Translations under genes and position numbers: made by a program
Assembly (NCBI RefSeq): GCF_001545035.1
Contig: NZ_FCOJ02000019.1
Location: 56,122-120,121, forward strand
DNA from: Caballeronia glebae
GTDB lineage: Bacteria > Pseudomonadota > Gammaproteobacteria > Burkholderiales > Burkholderiaceae
Length of the DNA: 64,000 nt
Reading direction: 5' to 3'
Notes under the pieces: generated by a model
Database searches by the model: none
The model's input: the letters and a program-made list of their open reading frames with translations, nothing else
What the model was told of the DNA's origin: nothing
Shown: positions 53,311 through 61,278 of the stretch, in pieces
Numbering within the stretch: position 1 is the stretch's first letter
How the letters are laid out: every line of letters begins with the position of its first letter

Positions 53311-53501
53311 CGAATGCACTCCGTGGGCATGGGGCGATGGATCGGGGGCGACGACATCCGCTTTTTTGTTGGCTCGCACAGGGCACGCGCGAGCCGCAGC
53401 AACACGCAAACATTACGCCGAGTTGAAATAAGAAAATATAGAATTTCTGAACTGACACTCAAGCAAACCTGATCGAACGATTCGGGTTGTCCCTAGGCAC
53501 G

Positions 53502-54398
53502 ATGAGCAACATTCGCTTTTTGCGCACGTTTATCGCCGTCGCGCGTTACGGTTCTTTCGCCGCCGCCGCCGAGAAAGTCGCGCTCACGCAAGCCGCCGTA
53601 AGCATGCAGATGCAATCCCTGGAGGACGATCTGAAGCGGCCGCTCTTCGATCGCGTGGGCCGCACGAATCGGCTGACGAGCATCGGCAAGCAAGTGTTGC
53701 CGCAGGCCGAGCGCATCGTCGCGTTGTACGACAGCATGCGTCTCACCGGTCTCGACGACGAGATTGCCGGGTCGGTTTCCATCGGCGCGGTCGATTCGGC
53801 GATGGGCGCGCTCGCGTCCGTCGTCACCGAACTGAAAGGTCAGTATCCGCGGCTCGATGTGCGGCTTTTCACCGGCAAGGCGCTCGCGCTCGCGCCTCAA
53901 GTCGAGGCGGGCGAAATCGATGCGGCGGTGATCGTCGAGATGGCGGGCAAGACGCCGGCGAGCCTGAACTGGACGCCGCTTTATTCGGAGCCGCTCGTCG
54001 CGATCGGTTCGCCGGCCAGCGCGGGCGCGAATGCAGCGGAGATGCTCGCGAGCCGGCCCTTTCTGCGTTTCGATCGCGCGCAGCGCACGGGCGCGCTGAT
54101 CGACCGCGCGTTGAAGCACAACCGCCTCGCGGTGAACGAGTTCCTCGAACTGAATTCGCTCGAAGTGATCGTGGAGCTGGTGCGGCAGGGTACGGGCGTT
54201 TCCGTCGTGCCGCTGCTGGAATACGGCTCGTGGGCGAGCGATTCGGCACTGCGCGTGATACCGCTCGCGAAGAATACGCCGCGCCGTGTCGTCGGCATGC
54301 TGGAGCGCAGAATTCACGACCGCCACGCGGTGATGAACCTCGTGCAGGAACGCATCCGCACGCGTTCGCACGGCGCTGTCGCGCCGGGCGAAAGCTAA
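53502..54398 (+). CDS. LysR-family transcriptional regulator
   Basis: This 298-residue protein has a LysR HTH (IRFLRTFIAVARYGSFAAAAEKVALTQAAVSMQMQSLE) and an effector domain from about residue 90 (VSIGAVDSAMGALASVVTELK). It is the usual length. It is divergent from the MHS transporter gene and co-directional with the amidohydrolase and DUF2817 genes, so it likely controls uptake and hydrolysis of one N-acyl or peptide-like compound. ATG 53502 fits the family start; a TTG at 53487 is possible but weaker. Confidence 0.9.
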   Translation: MSNIRFLRTFIAVARYGSFAAAAEKVALTQAAVSMQMQSLEDDLKRPLFDRVGRTNRLTSIGKQVLPQAERIVALYDSMRLTGLDDEIAGSVSIGAVDSAMGALASVVTELKGQYPRLDVRLFTGKALALAPQVEAGEIDAAVIVEMAGKTPASLNWTPLYSEPLVAIGSPASAGANAAEMLASRPFLRFDRAQRTGALIDRALKHNRLAVNEFLELNSLEVIVELVRQGTGVSVVPLLEYGSWASDSALRVIPLAKNTPRRVVGMLERRIHDRHAVMNLVQERIRTRSHGAVAPGES

Positions 54399-54493
54399 AG
54401 CTTTCCTTAAGTCACGGACAAGAAATATCAGCTTTCGCTGTGAATTCCGGCCATCGACAATGCTCCGGTCACTCAACAACACACGAGGAAAGC

Positions 54494-55687
54494 ATGTCGA
54501 TCATTCCCGAGATCGCCCAGTCGCGCGACGAAATCCAGGCTATTCGCCGCGATATCCACGCGCATCCCGAACTTTGCTACGAAGAAGCGCGCACCGCCGA
54601 ACTCGTCGCGCAAAAGCTCGAAAGCTGGGATATCGAAGTGACGCGCGGGCTCGGCAAGACGGGCGTCGTCGGCGTGTTGAGAAAAGGCGCGAGCAAGCGC
54701 GCGATCGGCCTGCGCGCCGACATGGACGCGCTGCCCATTCCCGAGCTGAACACCTTCGAGCACGCGTCGCGCCACGAGAACAAGATGCATGCGTGCGGTC
54801 ACGACGGACACACCGCGATGCTGCTCGGCGCGGCGCAATATCTCGCGAAGCATCGCGATTTCGACGGCACGGTCGTCTTCATCTTTCAGCCTGCGGAAGA
54901 AGGCGGCGGCGGCGCGAAAGCGATGATCGAAGATGGTTTGTTCGAGCGCTTTCCCGTCGACTCCGTGTTCGCGCTGCACAACTGGCCGGGCATGCCGGCG
55001 GGCGAATTCGGTGCGCGCGTCGGCGCGACGCAGGCATCGAGCAACGAGTTCGAGATCCGCATCGAAGGCGTGGGCGCGCATGCGGCGATTCCGCACGACG
55101 GCGTCGATCCCGTCTTCACCGCGCTGCAAATCGGCACGGGCCTGCAGAGCATCGTCACGCGCAACAAACGTCCGATCGACGCCGCCGTGCTCTCGATCAC
55201 GCGCATGCAGGCGGGTCACGCGGTCAACGCGATTCCCACGACCGCGACGCTCGCCGGCACCGTGCGCACGTTTTCCGTCGACGTGCTCGATCTGATCGAG
55301 ACGCGCATGAAGGAGATCGTCACGGCGACGGCGGCCGCGTATCGTTGCAAGGCCGAAGTTAGTTTCATACGCAACTATCCGCCGACGGTGAACACGGAAC
55401 CGGAGACGGCGTTCGCACTCGGCGTGATGCGCGACGTCGCCGGCGCGCAAAAGGTGAATATGAACGTCGATCCGACGATGGGCGCGGAGGACTTTTCGTT
55501 CATGCTGCTGGAGCGCCCGGGCTGCTATGGGTATATCGGCAATGGACGGGGCGAGCATCGCGATCACGGCCACGGAATCGGCCCCTGCATGCTGCACAAC
55601 AGCAGCTACGATTTCAACGACGACGTGCTCACGCTCGGCTCGACTTATTGGGTGCGGCTCGTCGAGAAGTTTCTCGCGCGCGCTTGA
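54494..55687 (+). CDS. M20-family amidohydrolase (hippurate hydrolase-like)
   Basis: This 397-residue metallo-enzyme has ADMDALP, the HACGHDGH zinc motif, FQPAEEGGGGAKAM, the dimerisation domain (ASSNEFEIRIEGVGAHAAIPHDGVDP) and the final AEDFSFML zinc ligand segment. It belongs to the M20D group of N-acyl amino acid hydrolases and indole-acetyl-amino acid hydrolases. It is 95 bases after the LysR gene and 10 before the DUF2817 gene, on the same strand. The specific amide is not readable. Confidence 0.93.
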   Translation: MSIIPEIAQSRDEIQAIRRDIHAHPELCYEEARTAELVAQKLESWDIEVTRGLGKTGVVGVLRKGASKRAIGLRADMDALPIPELNTFEHASRHENKMHACGHDGHTAMLLGAAQYLAKHRDFDGTVVFIFQPAEEGGGGAKAMIEDGLFERFPVDSVFALHNWPGMPAGEFGARVGATQASSNEFEIRIEGVGAHAAIPHDGVDPVFTALQIGTGLQSIVTRNKRPIDAAVLSITRMQAGHAVNAIPTTATLAGTVRTFSVDVLDLIETRMKEIVTATAAAYRCKAEVSFIRNYPPTVNTEPETAFALGVMRDVAGAQKVNMNVDPTMGAEDFSFMLLERPGCYGYIGNGRGEHRDHGHGIGPCMLHNSSYDFNDDVLTLGSTYWVRLVEKFLARA

Positions 55688-55697
55688 GGAGACCGAC

Positions 55698-56765
55698 ATG
55701 TTTTCATCGACCTATCGCGAAGCGCGCCGGAGATTTCTCGACACGGCCGCCGAGCGACGACTCGCCGTCGACACGCGCGTGCTCGAAGGCGTCGACGGTC
55801 TGGAAGGCGAGACGCTCGCCACGGATGTCGTGCGCATCGGTCCCGCCGATGCGAAGCGCCTGCTCGTGCTTACATCGGCGACGCATGGCGTCGAGGGCTT
55901 TTGCGGCTCGGGCGCGCAGATCGCGTTGATGCGCGACGACGTGTTGCCCGCGCTGATGGCGAAACTCGGCGTCGCGATGCTGCTCGTCCACGCGATCAAT
56001 CCATACGGCTTTTCGTATCTGAGCCGCACGACCGAAGGCAACGTCGATCTGAATCGCAACAGCGTGAATTTCGACGAGCCGTTCCCGCGCAATCCGGGCT
56101 ATGCGGAACTGCACGACTTGCTGATTCCCGCGAGCTGGCCGCCCGATGCAGCGAATGTCGCGGCGATTCGCGCGTATATCGACACGCGCGGGCAATGGGC
56201 TTATCAGCAAGCCGTGACGACGGGCCAGTACACGCATGCGCAAGGCATGTTCTACGGCGGCGCGCAAACCGCGTGGAGCACGCGCACGATGCGCAACGTG
56301 CTCGCGGAGTATGGCGAGCCGTGCACGGCGATAGGCTGGATCGATTTTCATACGGGACTCGGACCGGCCGGCTTCGGCGCGAAGATATGCGTCGGCGATG
56401 TGGAGCGCGCGCGGCGCTGGTGGGGCGCGGACGTGACGAGCCCGTCCGACGGCACCTCGATCGCGGCGGATGTCGCCGGTCCCTTGCTCGACACGTTGCG
56501 GCAGACGTGCGCGCATGCCGCGACCGCATCGATTGCGATCGAGTACGGCACCGTGCCGCTCACCGACATGCTCGACATGCTGCGCGCGGACGTGTGGGTG
56601 CGTCATCATCCGGACGCGGCCGATGCATTGAAGACCGAGATTCGCCGCCAGATTCGCGCGGCGTTCTACATCGACGACGATATCTGGCGCGGCATGATCG
56701 TCGGTCAGGCGCGCGCCGCGGTGTTGCAGGCGCTCTACGGCCTGTCGCGGGAAGGGGGCGCTTAG
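55698..56765 (+). CDS. DUF2817-family protein (M14-like carboxypeptidase fold)
   Basis: The 355-residue product has the family blocks LLVLTSATHGVEGFCGSG, HAINPYGFSYLSRTTEGNVDLNRN and GWIDFHTGLGP, which give a plausible HxxE/H zinc site as in M14 carboxypeptidases. No enzyme activity has been shown that I can point to. An AGGAG site precedes ATG 55698, and the gene is 10 bases after the amidohydrolase. Together with the MHS carrier it suggests uptake and stepwise hydrolysis of an amide or small peptide. Confidence 0.85.
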   Translation: MFSSTYREARRRFLDTAAERRLAVDTRVLEGVDGLEGETLATDVVRIGPADAKRLLVLTSATHGVEGFCGSGAQIALMRDDVLPALMAKLGVAMLLVHAINPYGFSYLSRTTEGNVDLNRNSVNFDEPFPRNPGYAELHDLLIPASWPPDAANVAAIRAYIDTRGQWAYQQAVTTGQYTHAQGMFYGGAQTAWSTRTMRNVLAEYGEPCTAIGWIDFHTGLGPAGFGAKICVGDVERARRWWGADVTSPSDGTSIAADVAGPLLDTLRQTCAHAATASIAIEYGTVPLTDMLDMLRADVWVRHHPDAADALKTEIRRQIRAAFYIDDDIWRGMIVGQARAAVLQALYGLSREGGA

Positions 56766-56772
56766 AGGGCGC

Positions 56773-57645
56773 TTAGCGCAGTTCGAGCCACATCGGCTGA
56801 TGATCCGATGACCGGCTCGACTGATCCGCTTCGCATCCGGCGATGCGCGGCTTCAGGTCTTCGGTGACGAAGATGAAGTCGCATGCGAACGGGCCGTCGG
56901 GCCATTGCTCGTGATCGTACAGGCCGACGGTCGCCGCGCGCGGTTCGTTCGGATGCGCGCAAGTCCATGCATCGACGAACGCGGGCGCATCGGCGAGCGG
57001 TTCGAGCATCGCGCGATACGCCGCTGCGTCGAACGCGCTGTTGAAGTCGCCGCAGACGATTCCCGAAGCGGGCCGCGCGGTATCGGCGAACGGGCTAGCC
57101 TGGCTCTCGGCTTTCGCGGGCCGGCGTTCGTGCGCGCACGCTTCGGCATGAAGTTCGCGCAGACGTGCGACTTGCGCGAGCCGTTGCTTCTCCGAATAGA
57201 ACTCCAGATGCGTGCTGATGATGCGCAATGGGCCGACGTCGGTCTCGATGACGGCTTCGAGCGCAATGCGCAGCATCGACGGCTTCGCGGGATCGGCCGG
57301 CCAGGGCAGCGAGTGGCGCAGCACCTGACGCACGGGCAAACGGCTGACGATCGCATTGCCGAACTGACGCCGCGCGATGCCCGCGCCGACCGGCGGCAGG
57401 TCGGAGCCGATGCCGTCGATGACGGTCGCGCCGGGGATCAGCGCTTCGAGCTCGGCGAACTGATCGGCGTTCGGGCGGCCCGCGAGCCCGCCGGCCTGTT
57501 CGCTTTCGTGAAAGCCGCGCGTCACTTCCTGCAGGCAGAGGACGTCGAAGTCGTGCAGCGCTTTCGCTTCGGCGACGATGCGCGCGAGATCGACGCGGCC
57601 GTCCACGCCGCGTCCCCATTGAATGTTCCAGTCGACGAGTCGCAT
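56773..57645 (-). CDS. Endonuclease/exonuclease/phosphatase-family protein
   Basis: This 290-residue protein starts MRLVDWNIQWGRGVDGRVDL and has the EEP-superfamily signature: the first DWNIQWG, LCLQEVTRG (metal-binding Glu), CGDFNSAFD and SDHQPMW (catalytic Asp-His). It hydrolyses phosphodiester or phosphate esters; substrate is unknown. ATG 57645 fits the fold; 57729 adds 28 residues without homology. It is convergent with the DUF2817 gene and divergent from the DUF4019 gene. Confidence 0.88.
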   Translation of the reverse strand: MRLVDWNIQWGRGVDGRVDLARIVAEAKALHDFDVLCLQEVTRGFHESEQAGGLAGRPNADQFAELEALIPGATVIDGIGSDLPPVGAGIARRQFGNAIVSRLPVRQVLRHSLPWPADPAKPSMLRIALEAVIETDVGPLRIISTHLEFYSEKQRLAQVARLRELHAEACAHERRPAKAESQASPFADTARPASGIVCGDFNSAFDAAAYRAMLEPLADAPAFVDAWTCAHPNEPRAATVGLYDHEQWPDGPFACDFIFVTEDLKPRIAGCEADQSSRSSDHQPMWLELR

Positions 57646-57824
57646 GTTCGACCTCGGCGTAGCGTTGCGAGTTGCCCTTCGCTTTTTCGGCCAGCAAGGC
57701 GCGTGCTCGATCGGACGAGCGCTGCGCATGCAGATTCCGAAACTAAGTGTTTCTTACTGTATCCCGCGAGTCGGCAACCGGCAGCGATACAATCCGCGCT
57801 GGAGAAACTCTCGTCGTCCGAAAC

Positions 57825-58331
57825 ATGAAAGCAAGCATCAACCTCTCGCTGGCCGCGCTTCTGCTTATATCGACCAGCATCGCGTGTCAGGCGCAACAAG
57901 CGCCGCCCGCGCAGCAGCAGAATCGTCCCCCGGTCGTCCGGGCGCTCACGCCGGAACAACAGGCCTCGCTCGACAAGCAGGATCAGGATATCGGGCAGGC
58001 GGCAATGGAGATCATCAAGCTGATCGACCAGGACAAGGCGGGAGTGGTGTGGGATCAGGGCTCGCCGCTCGCCAAACAGATCGTTTCGCGCGATGACTTC
58101 ATGAAGAAGGTCGCGCAGGACCGCTCGCCGCTCGGTCAGCCGGGCCTGCGCATGCCGATGGGCGTGAGGCATTATCGCTACGACGGCAGCGGCAATATTC
58201 CCGCCGGCGCGTACATCAACGTTCGCTTCGACACCCAGTTCAGTCGGAGCAATCGAACGCGGTCCGAGACGGTGTCGTTCATTCTCGACTCGGACAGGGT
58301 CTGGCGCTTCGTCGGGTATTCGGTGTCCTGA
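57825..58331 (+). CDS. Secreted DUF4019-family protein
   Basis: This 168-residue protein has a signal peptide (KASINLSLAALLLISTSIAC then QAQQ) and a low-complexity Gln/Pro linker. The DUF4019 domain spans about residues 45-168, with AAMEIIKLIDQDKAGVVWDQ, RDDFMKKVAQDRSPLGQP and the closing DRVWRFVGYSV. Members are small periplasmic proteins of unknown function with an NTF2-like feel. ATG 57825 is chosen because it opens the signal peptide; 57747 adds 26 unlikely residues. Confidence 0.8.
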   Translation: MKASINLSLAALLLISTSIACQAQQAPPAQQQNRPPVVRALTPEQQASLDKQDQDIGQAAMEIIKLIDQDKAGVVWDQGSPLAKQIVSRDDFMKKVAQDRSPLGQPGLRMPMGVRHYRYDGSGNIPAGAYINVRFDTQFSRSNRTRSETVSFILDSDRVWRFVGYSVS

Positions 58332-58338
58332 ACCTGCC

Positions 58339-58644
58339 TCACATGTTCGTGTAGGACGCGCACCATCCCGGGCCGGCCACGAGCTTGTCGCTGAAAATCG
58401 TGCAACCGCCCCAGGCGTCGCTCGATTTGCCCTGATACAGCGAGCAGTTTGCACATGTCTGCCCGGCCGCGAAGTTCGGGTATTTCGTCTTGTCCACCTT
58501 TGCAGCGTCCTCCTTGTAGCCGACGGCGACGGCCGCCGGATCGGATTCGCTCAAATGCGGGGTATCGGCACGAGCGCGCGTGAGCCATAGCGTCGCGCCC
58601 ATGCCGATGCTGACAACCATGAAGCTGCGGCGGGACGTGTTCAT
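58339..58644 (-). CDS. High-potential iron-sulfur protein (HiPIP)
   Basis: This 101-residue protein has a twin-arginine signal (SRRSFMVVSIGMGATLW, cleavage near ARA-D) and the four HiPIP cysteines C64, C67, C81 and C95 in CANCSLYQG, GGCTIFSDK and GWCASYTNM. It binds one [4Fe-4S] cluster in the periplasm and carries electrons to terminal oxidases or other acceptors. ATG 58644 opens the signal peptide. It is convergent with the DUF4019 gene and stands alone. Confidence 0.93.
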   Translation of the reverse strand: MNTSRRSFMVVSIGMGATLWLTRARADTPHLSESDPAAVAVGYKEDAAKVDKTKYPNFAAGQTCANCSLYQGKSSDAWGGCTIFSDKLVAGPGWCASYTNM

Positions 58645-58955
58645 TGTCTTGGACCGTTTTCTTGTCTGTGGGAAATGTCTTTGCGCGCTCTCGGGCGCTA
58701 GTCGAACGATACGCCGACGCACGCCGCCTTGCCCGGATCGCGACGTTTGCGCGGCACACGTTTGCGAATCGAACGACCGGTCGGATTTGTCGCAGCGCCT
58801 TTTCTCATCCTCCTTCAACGTGACGCCAACATCGTTCATTGCATCGCGCTAAACCTTTGCGCGCGCGTGCCGTAAATCAGGCCAGAACGTAGTTGCAATC
58901 GCGTGAATCAACCCCGCGGCGCACCGGCCGCGGATCAATTCGAAGGAGAATGACC
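58645..58955. other. Intergenic region between HiPIP and the 39-residue membrane gene
   Basis: No gene is supported in these 311 bases. They must hold the HiPIP promoter on the minus strand and that of the tiny membrane gene on the plus strand, but I cannot pick out a clear pair of hexamers. An AAGGAG at 58943-58948 serves the next gene. Confidence 0.5.
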
Positions 58956-59075
58956 GTGAGTGAAGTGGATTGGATGATGGCAGGCGTTTATATGGCGGCG
59001 CTCGTGTGCGGCACGCTTTTCATGAGCGTGCTGGCGCGTCGTAGCTTGAACCGGGTGGAGGATCGCGGGCACTGA
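58956..59075 (+). CDS. Tiny single-span membrane protein (39 aa), GTG start
   Basis: The product reads MSEVDWMMAGVYMAALVCGTLFMSVLARRSLNRVEDRGH from a GTG at 58956. The ATG at 58950 would place the AAGGAG site only one base away, whereas GTG at 58956 gives the usual seven-base gap, so GTG is preferred. It has one central hydrophobic helix and a basic tail. I recognise no family. It sits convergent with the small partner of the OFA-family transporter. Confidence 0.5.
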   Translation: MSEVDWMMAGVYMAALVCGTLFMSVLARRSLNRVEDRGH

Positions 59076-59187
59076 GAACATTGCACGCCGCTTGGCCAGC
59101 GTCAGCCGCCCAAGCCGCAAACAAAACGCGCGCCGTGAGCCGATCGATCTATCGGCCATCCGGCGCGCGCGAACATCGCCTGCGCAA

Positions 59188-59325
59188 TTAGTGGAACAGC
59201 TTGATCGCCTGCGTGAGCGTGTTCGTCACGCCCCAAGCCAGCGGAATCAGCACATACGCCCAGAACAGCACGAGCAGCCCTTTGTTCGACGGGTGGACTT
59301 GCCCGATATCGATGCGTTCATTCAT
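59188..59325 (-). CDS. Small subunit-like partner of the OFA-family MFS transporter (45 aa)
   Basis: Minus strand, MNERIDIGQVHPSNKGLLVL then one hydrophobic helix (LLVLFWAYVLIPLAWGVTNT) and a short tail. AGGAG lies eight bases before the ATG at 59325. It starts 21 bases after the stop of the OFA-type transporter gene and is co-directional. Small proteins of about 40 residues are annotated beside oxalate/formate-antiporter-type MFS genes in many bacteria as a transporter small subunit; that identification is from memory of this arrangement and needs a search. Confidence 0.62.
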   Translation of the reverse strand: MNERIDIGQVHPSNKGLLVLFWAYVLIPLAWGVTNTLTQAIKLFH

Positions 59326-59346
59326 CGCAAATCTCCTCGTTGACTC

Positions 59347-60744
59347 TTAGTTTGCGGTCTGCGCCGACGTGTTCATGTGATGCCTCTCATGCACGCGCGA
59401 GACGAGCAGATTGCAGATGAAGCCGACCACCAGCAGCGCCGCCATGATATGCAGCGTCATCGTGTACGCTTGTGCGCCGACGACGCCGTGCGACACCTGA
59501 AACGCGCGCACGTAATTGACGAGCACCGGACCCGCGACGCCCGCCGCCGCCCACGCGGTCAGGAGCCGTCCGTGAATGCCGCCGACGAACGCCGTGCCGA
59601 ACATGTCGGCGAGATACGCGGGAATCGTCGCGAAGCCGCCGCCGTACATCGACAGGATGATGCCGTAGGCCAGCACGAAGAGCGCGATATTGCCCGCGCC
59701 CGCGAATTGCGGCACGAGGAAATACAGCACCGCGCCGAGCGCGAAGAACGCGAAGTAGGTGTTCTTGCGGCCGATCCAGTCCGACGCCGACGCCCACACG
59801 AAGCGCCCGCCCATGTTGAAGAGCGACAGCAGCCCGACGAAGCCCGCCGCCGCGCCTGCCGTGATCGAGGCCTTGAAGCTTTCCTGAATCATCACCGATG
59901 CCTGGCCGAGCACGCCGATGCCCGCCGTCACGTTCAGGAACAGCACGAGCCACAGCAGATAGAACTGCGGCGTTTTCAGCGCCTGGTCGATATGCACGTG
60001 ATTCTTCGTGATCATCTTCTTGGAGGTCGCGGGCGGCGTCCAGCCGGCCGGTTTCCAGTCCGCGGGCGGAATGCGGATCGCCAGTGCGCCGATCGTCATC
60101 GAGATGAAATAGAGCACGCCGAGTACGAGGAACGTTTCGGCGACGCCTACGCTCGTCGCGCTCTTGAAGTGGTTCATCAGCGCGACGGAGCCGGGAGCCG
60201 CGATCATCGCGCCGCCGCCGAAGCCCATGATCGCCATGCCGGTCGCCATGCCGCGACGGTCCGGGAACCAGCGGATCAGCGTCGAGACCGGCGACACGTA
60301 GCCGAGCCCGAGCCCGATGCCGCCGATCACGCCATAGCCGAGATACAGCAGCCAGATCTGATGCAGATAGACGCCGAGCGCGGAGACGAGAAAGCCGCCG
60401 CCGAAGCAGCAGGCCGCGGTGAACATCGTGCGGCGCGGGCCGACCTTTTCCAGCCACTTGCCCGCGAACGCGGCCGACAAGCCCAGAAACACAATCGCGA
60501 GCGAGAAGATCCAGCCGAGCGTCGTTAGCGACCAGTCATCCGGCGCCGACTTCGTGATGCCGATGATCTTCGTGAGCGGCGCATTGAACACCGAGAACGC
60601 GTATGCCTGCCCGATGCACAAGTGAACAGCCAGCGCGGCGGGCGGCACCATCCAGCGCGAAAATCCGGGCTGGGCGATGGTCGCCTCCTTGGAGAAAAAG
60701 CGTGTCGGGCCTTTCAAGGCCCCTTGATCGAGTGTGCTGTTCAT
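59347..60744 (-). CDS. MFS transporter, oxalate/formate antiporter (OFA) family
   Basis: This 465-residue protein has twelve hydrophobic segments. It carries HLCIGQAYAFSVFNAPLTK near the N-terminus, GYGVIGGIGLGLGYVSPVSTLIRWFPDRRGMATG and the second-half GGRFVWASASDWIGRKNTYF, matching OxlT-like carriers of the OFA group. Such proteins exchange oxalate, formate, pyruvate or other monocarboxylates. The 45-residue gene follows it. It is divergent from the aldehyde dehydrogenase gene with a 534-base shared region, so the pair may serve alcohol/aldehyde/acid use. Confidence 0.87.
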   Translation of the reverse strand: MNSTLDQGALKGPTRFFSKEATIAQPGFSRWMVPPAALAVHLCIGQAYAFSVFNAPLTKIIGITKSAPDDWSLTTLGWIFSLAIVFLGLSAAFAGKWLEKVGPRRTMFTAACCFGGGFLVSALGVYLHQIWLLYLGYGVIGGIGLGLGYVSPVSTLIRWFPDRRGMATGMAIMGFGGGAMIAAPGSVALMNHFKSATSVGVAETFLVLGVLYFISMTIGALAIRIPPADWKPAGWTPPATSKKMITKNHVHIDQALKTPQFYLLWLVLFLNVTAGIGVLGQASVMIQESFKASITAGAAAGFVGLLSLFNMGGRFVWASASDWIGRKNTYFAFFALGAVLYFLVPQFAGAGNIALFVLAYGIILSMYGGGFATIPAYLADMFGTAFVGGIHGRLLTAWAAAGVAGPVLVNYVRAFQVSHGVVGAQAYTMTLHIMAALLVVGFICNLLVSRVHERHHMNTSAQTAN

Positions 60745-61053
60745 TGTGGTCTCCGTGGCGCGTCATGCATGCACGTGCGCGCTCATCGTTTGCTTTGACG
60801 TGCCGTAACGGGGTCGCCGCACAGCAGCCCGCCGTGGTCATGCGTTCGGCGACAGGGTTCCGGTCGCGCGCCCGCAAGGCCATTTCGCGCCGCCCAAACA
60901 TGCGATGGAACGACATATAGATGCGACGCTTTGCCACGGCTGGCATGACCATAGACAACTGTGAAAGGCTTTGCAATATGAACACTCGTGCCATAAGCGT
61001 TTGCCCGCAGCGCGGATGCGTCTTGCCTAGCGCCGTGAAAACCGCAAGCGCGG

Positions 61054-61100
61054 CTGTGTCGCATCGCTACAGAGCGGCGCAGGTGTTCTGAATGTGAACA
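61054..61100 (+). promoter_or_regulatory. Possible enhancer sites for the sigma-54 promoter
   Basis: Two dyads lie here: CTGT...ACAG flanking TGTCGCATCGCTACA (61054-61072) and TGTTC-N7-GAACA (61084-61100). They sit about 90-140 bases upstream of a -24/-12-like promoter, the usual reach of a sigma-54 activator (AcoR/FhlA type). No such activator gene is in the window. Confidence 0.35.
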
Positions 61101-61191
61101 GCTCAAACCGCCCTCGTACAAACCCTGACGACGCCCCGCGAAACCGCATGACGATGCGGCTCGCGCGAAGGTCGCATCGTCATGCGCGCGA

Positions 61192-61207
61192 TGGCATGGA
61201 ACTCGCA
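61192..61207 (+). promoter_or_regulatory. Sigma-54 (-24/-12) promoter candidate for the aldehyde dehydrogenase gene
   Basis: TGGCATGGAACTCGCA has GG and GC separated by exactly ten bases, as in TGGCAC-N5-TTGCA. The predicted transcript starts near 61218, about 60 bases before the ATG at 61279. One mismatch at each box. Related aldehyde dehydrogenases in Burkholderia and Pseudomonas are often sigma-54 dependent. Confidence 0.45.
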
Positions 61208-61278
61208 AACAAGAGCGACCGGCGCCGGACATCGGCAGCGCCGGCCCGTTCACGTCGACATGCGAGGAGCACATAGAA

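Noticed and set aside
60745..61278. Short open frames in the OFA-aldehyde dehydrogenase gap
   Set aside because: They lack ribosome sites and any family pattern; the region looks regulatory.
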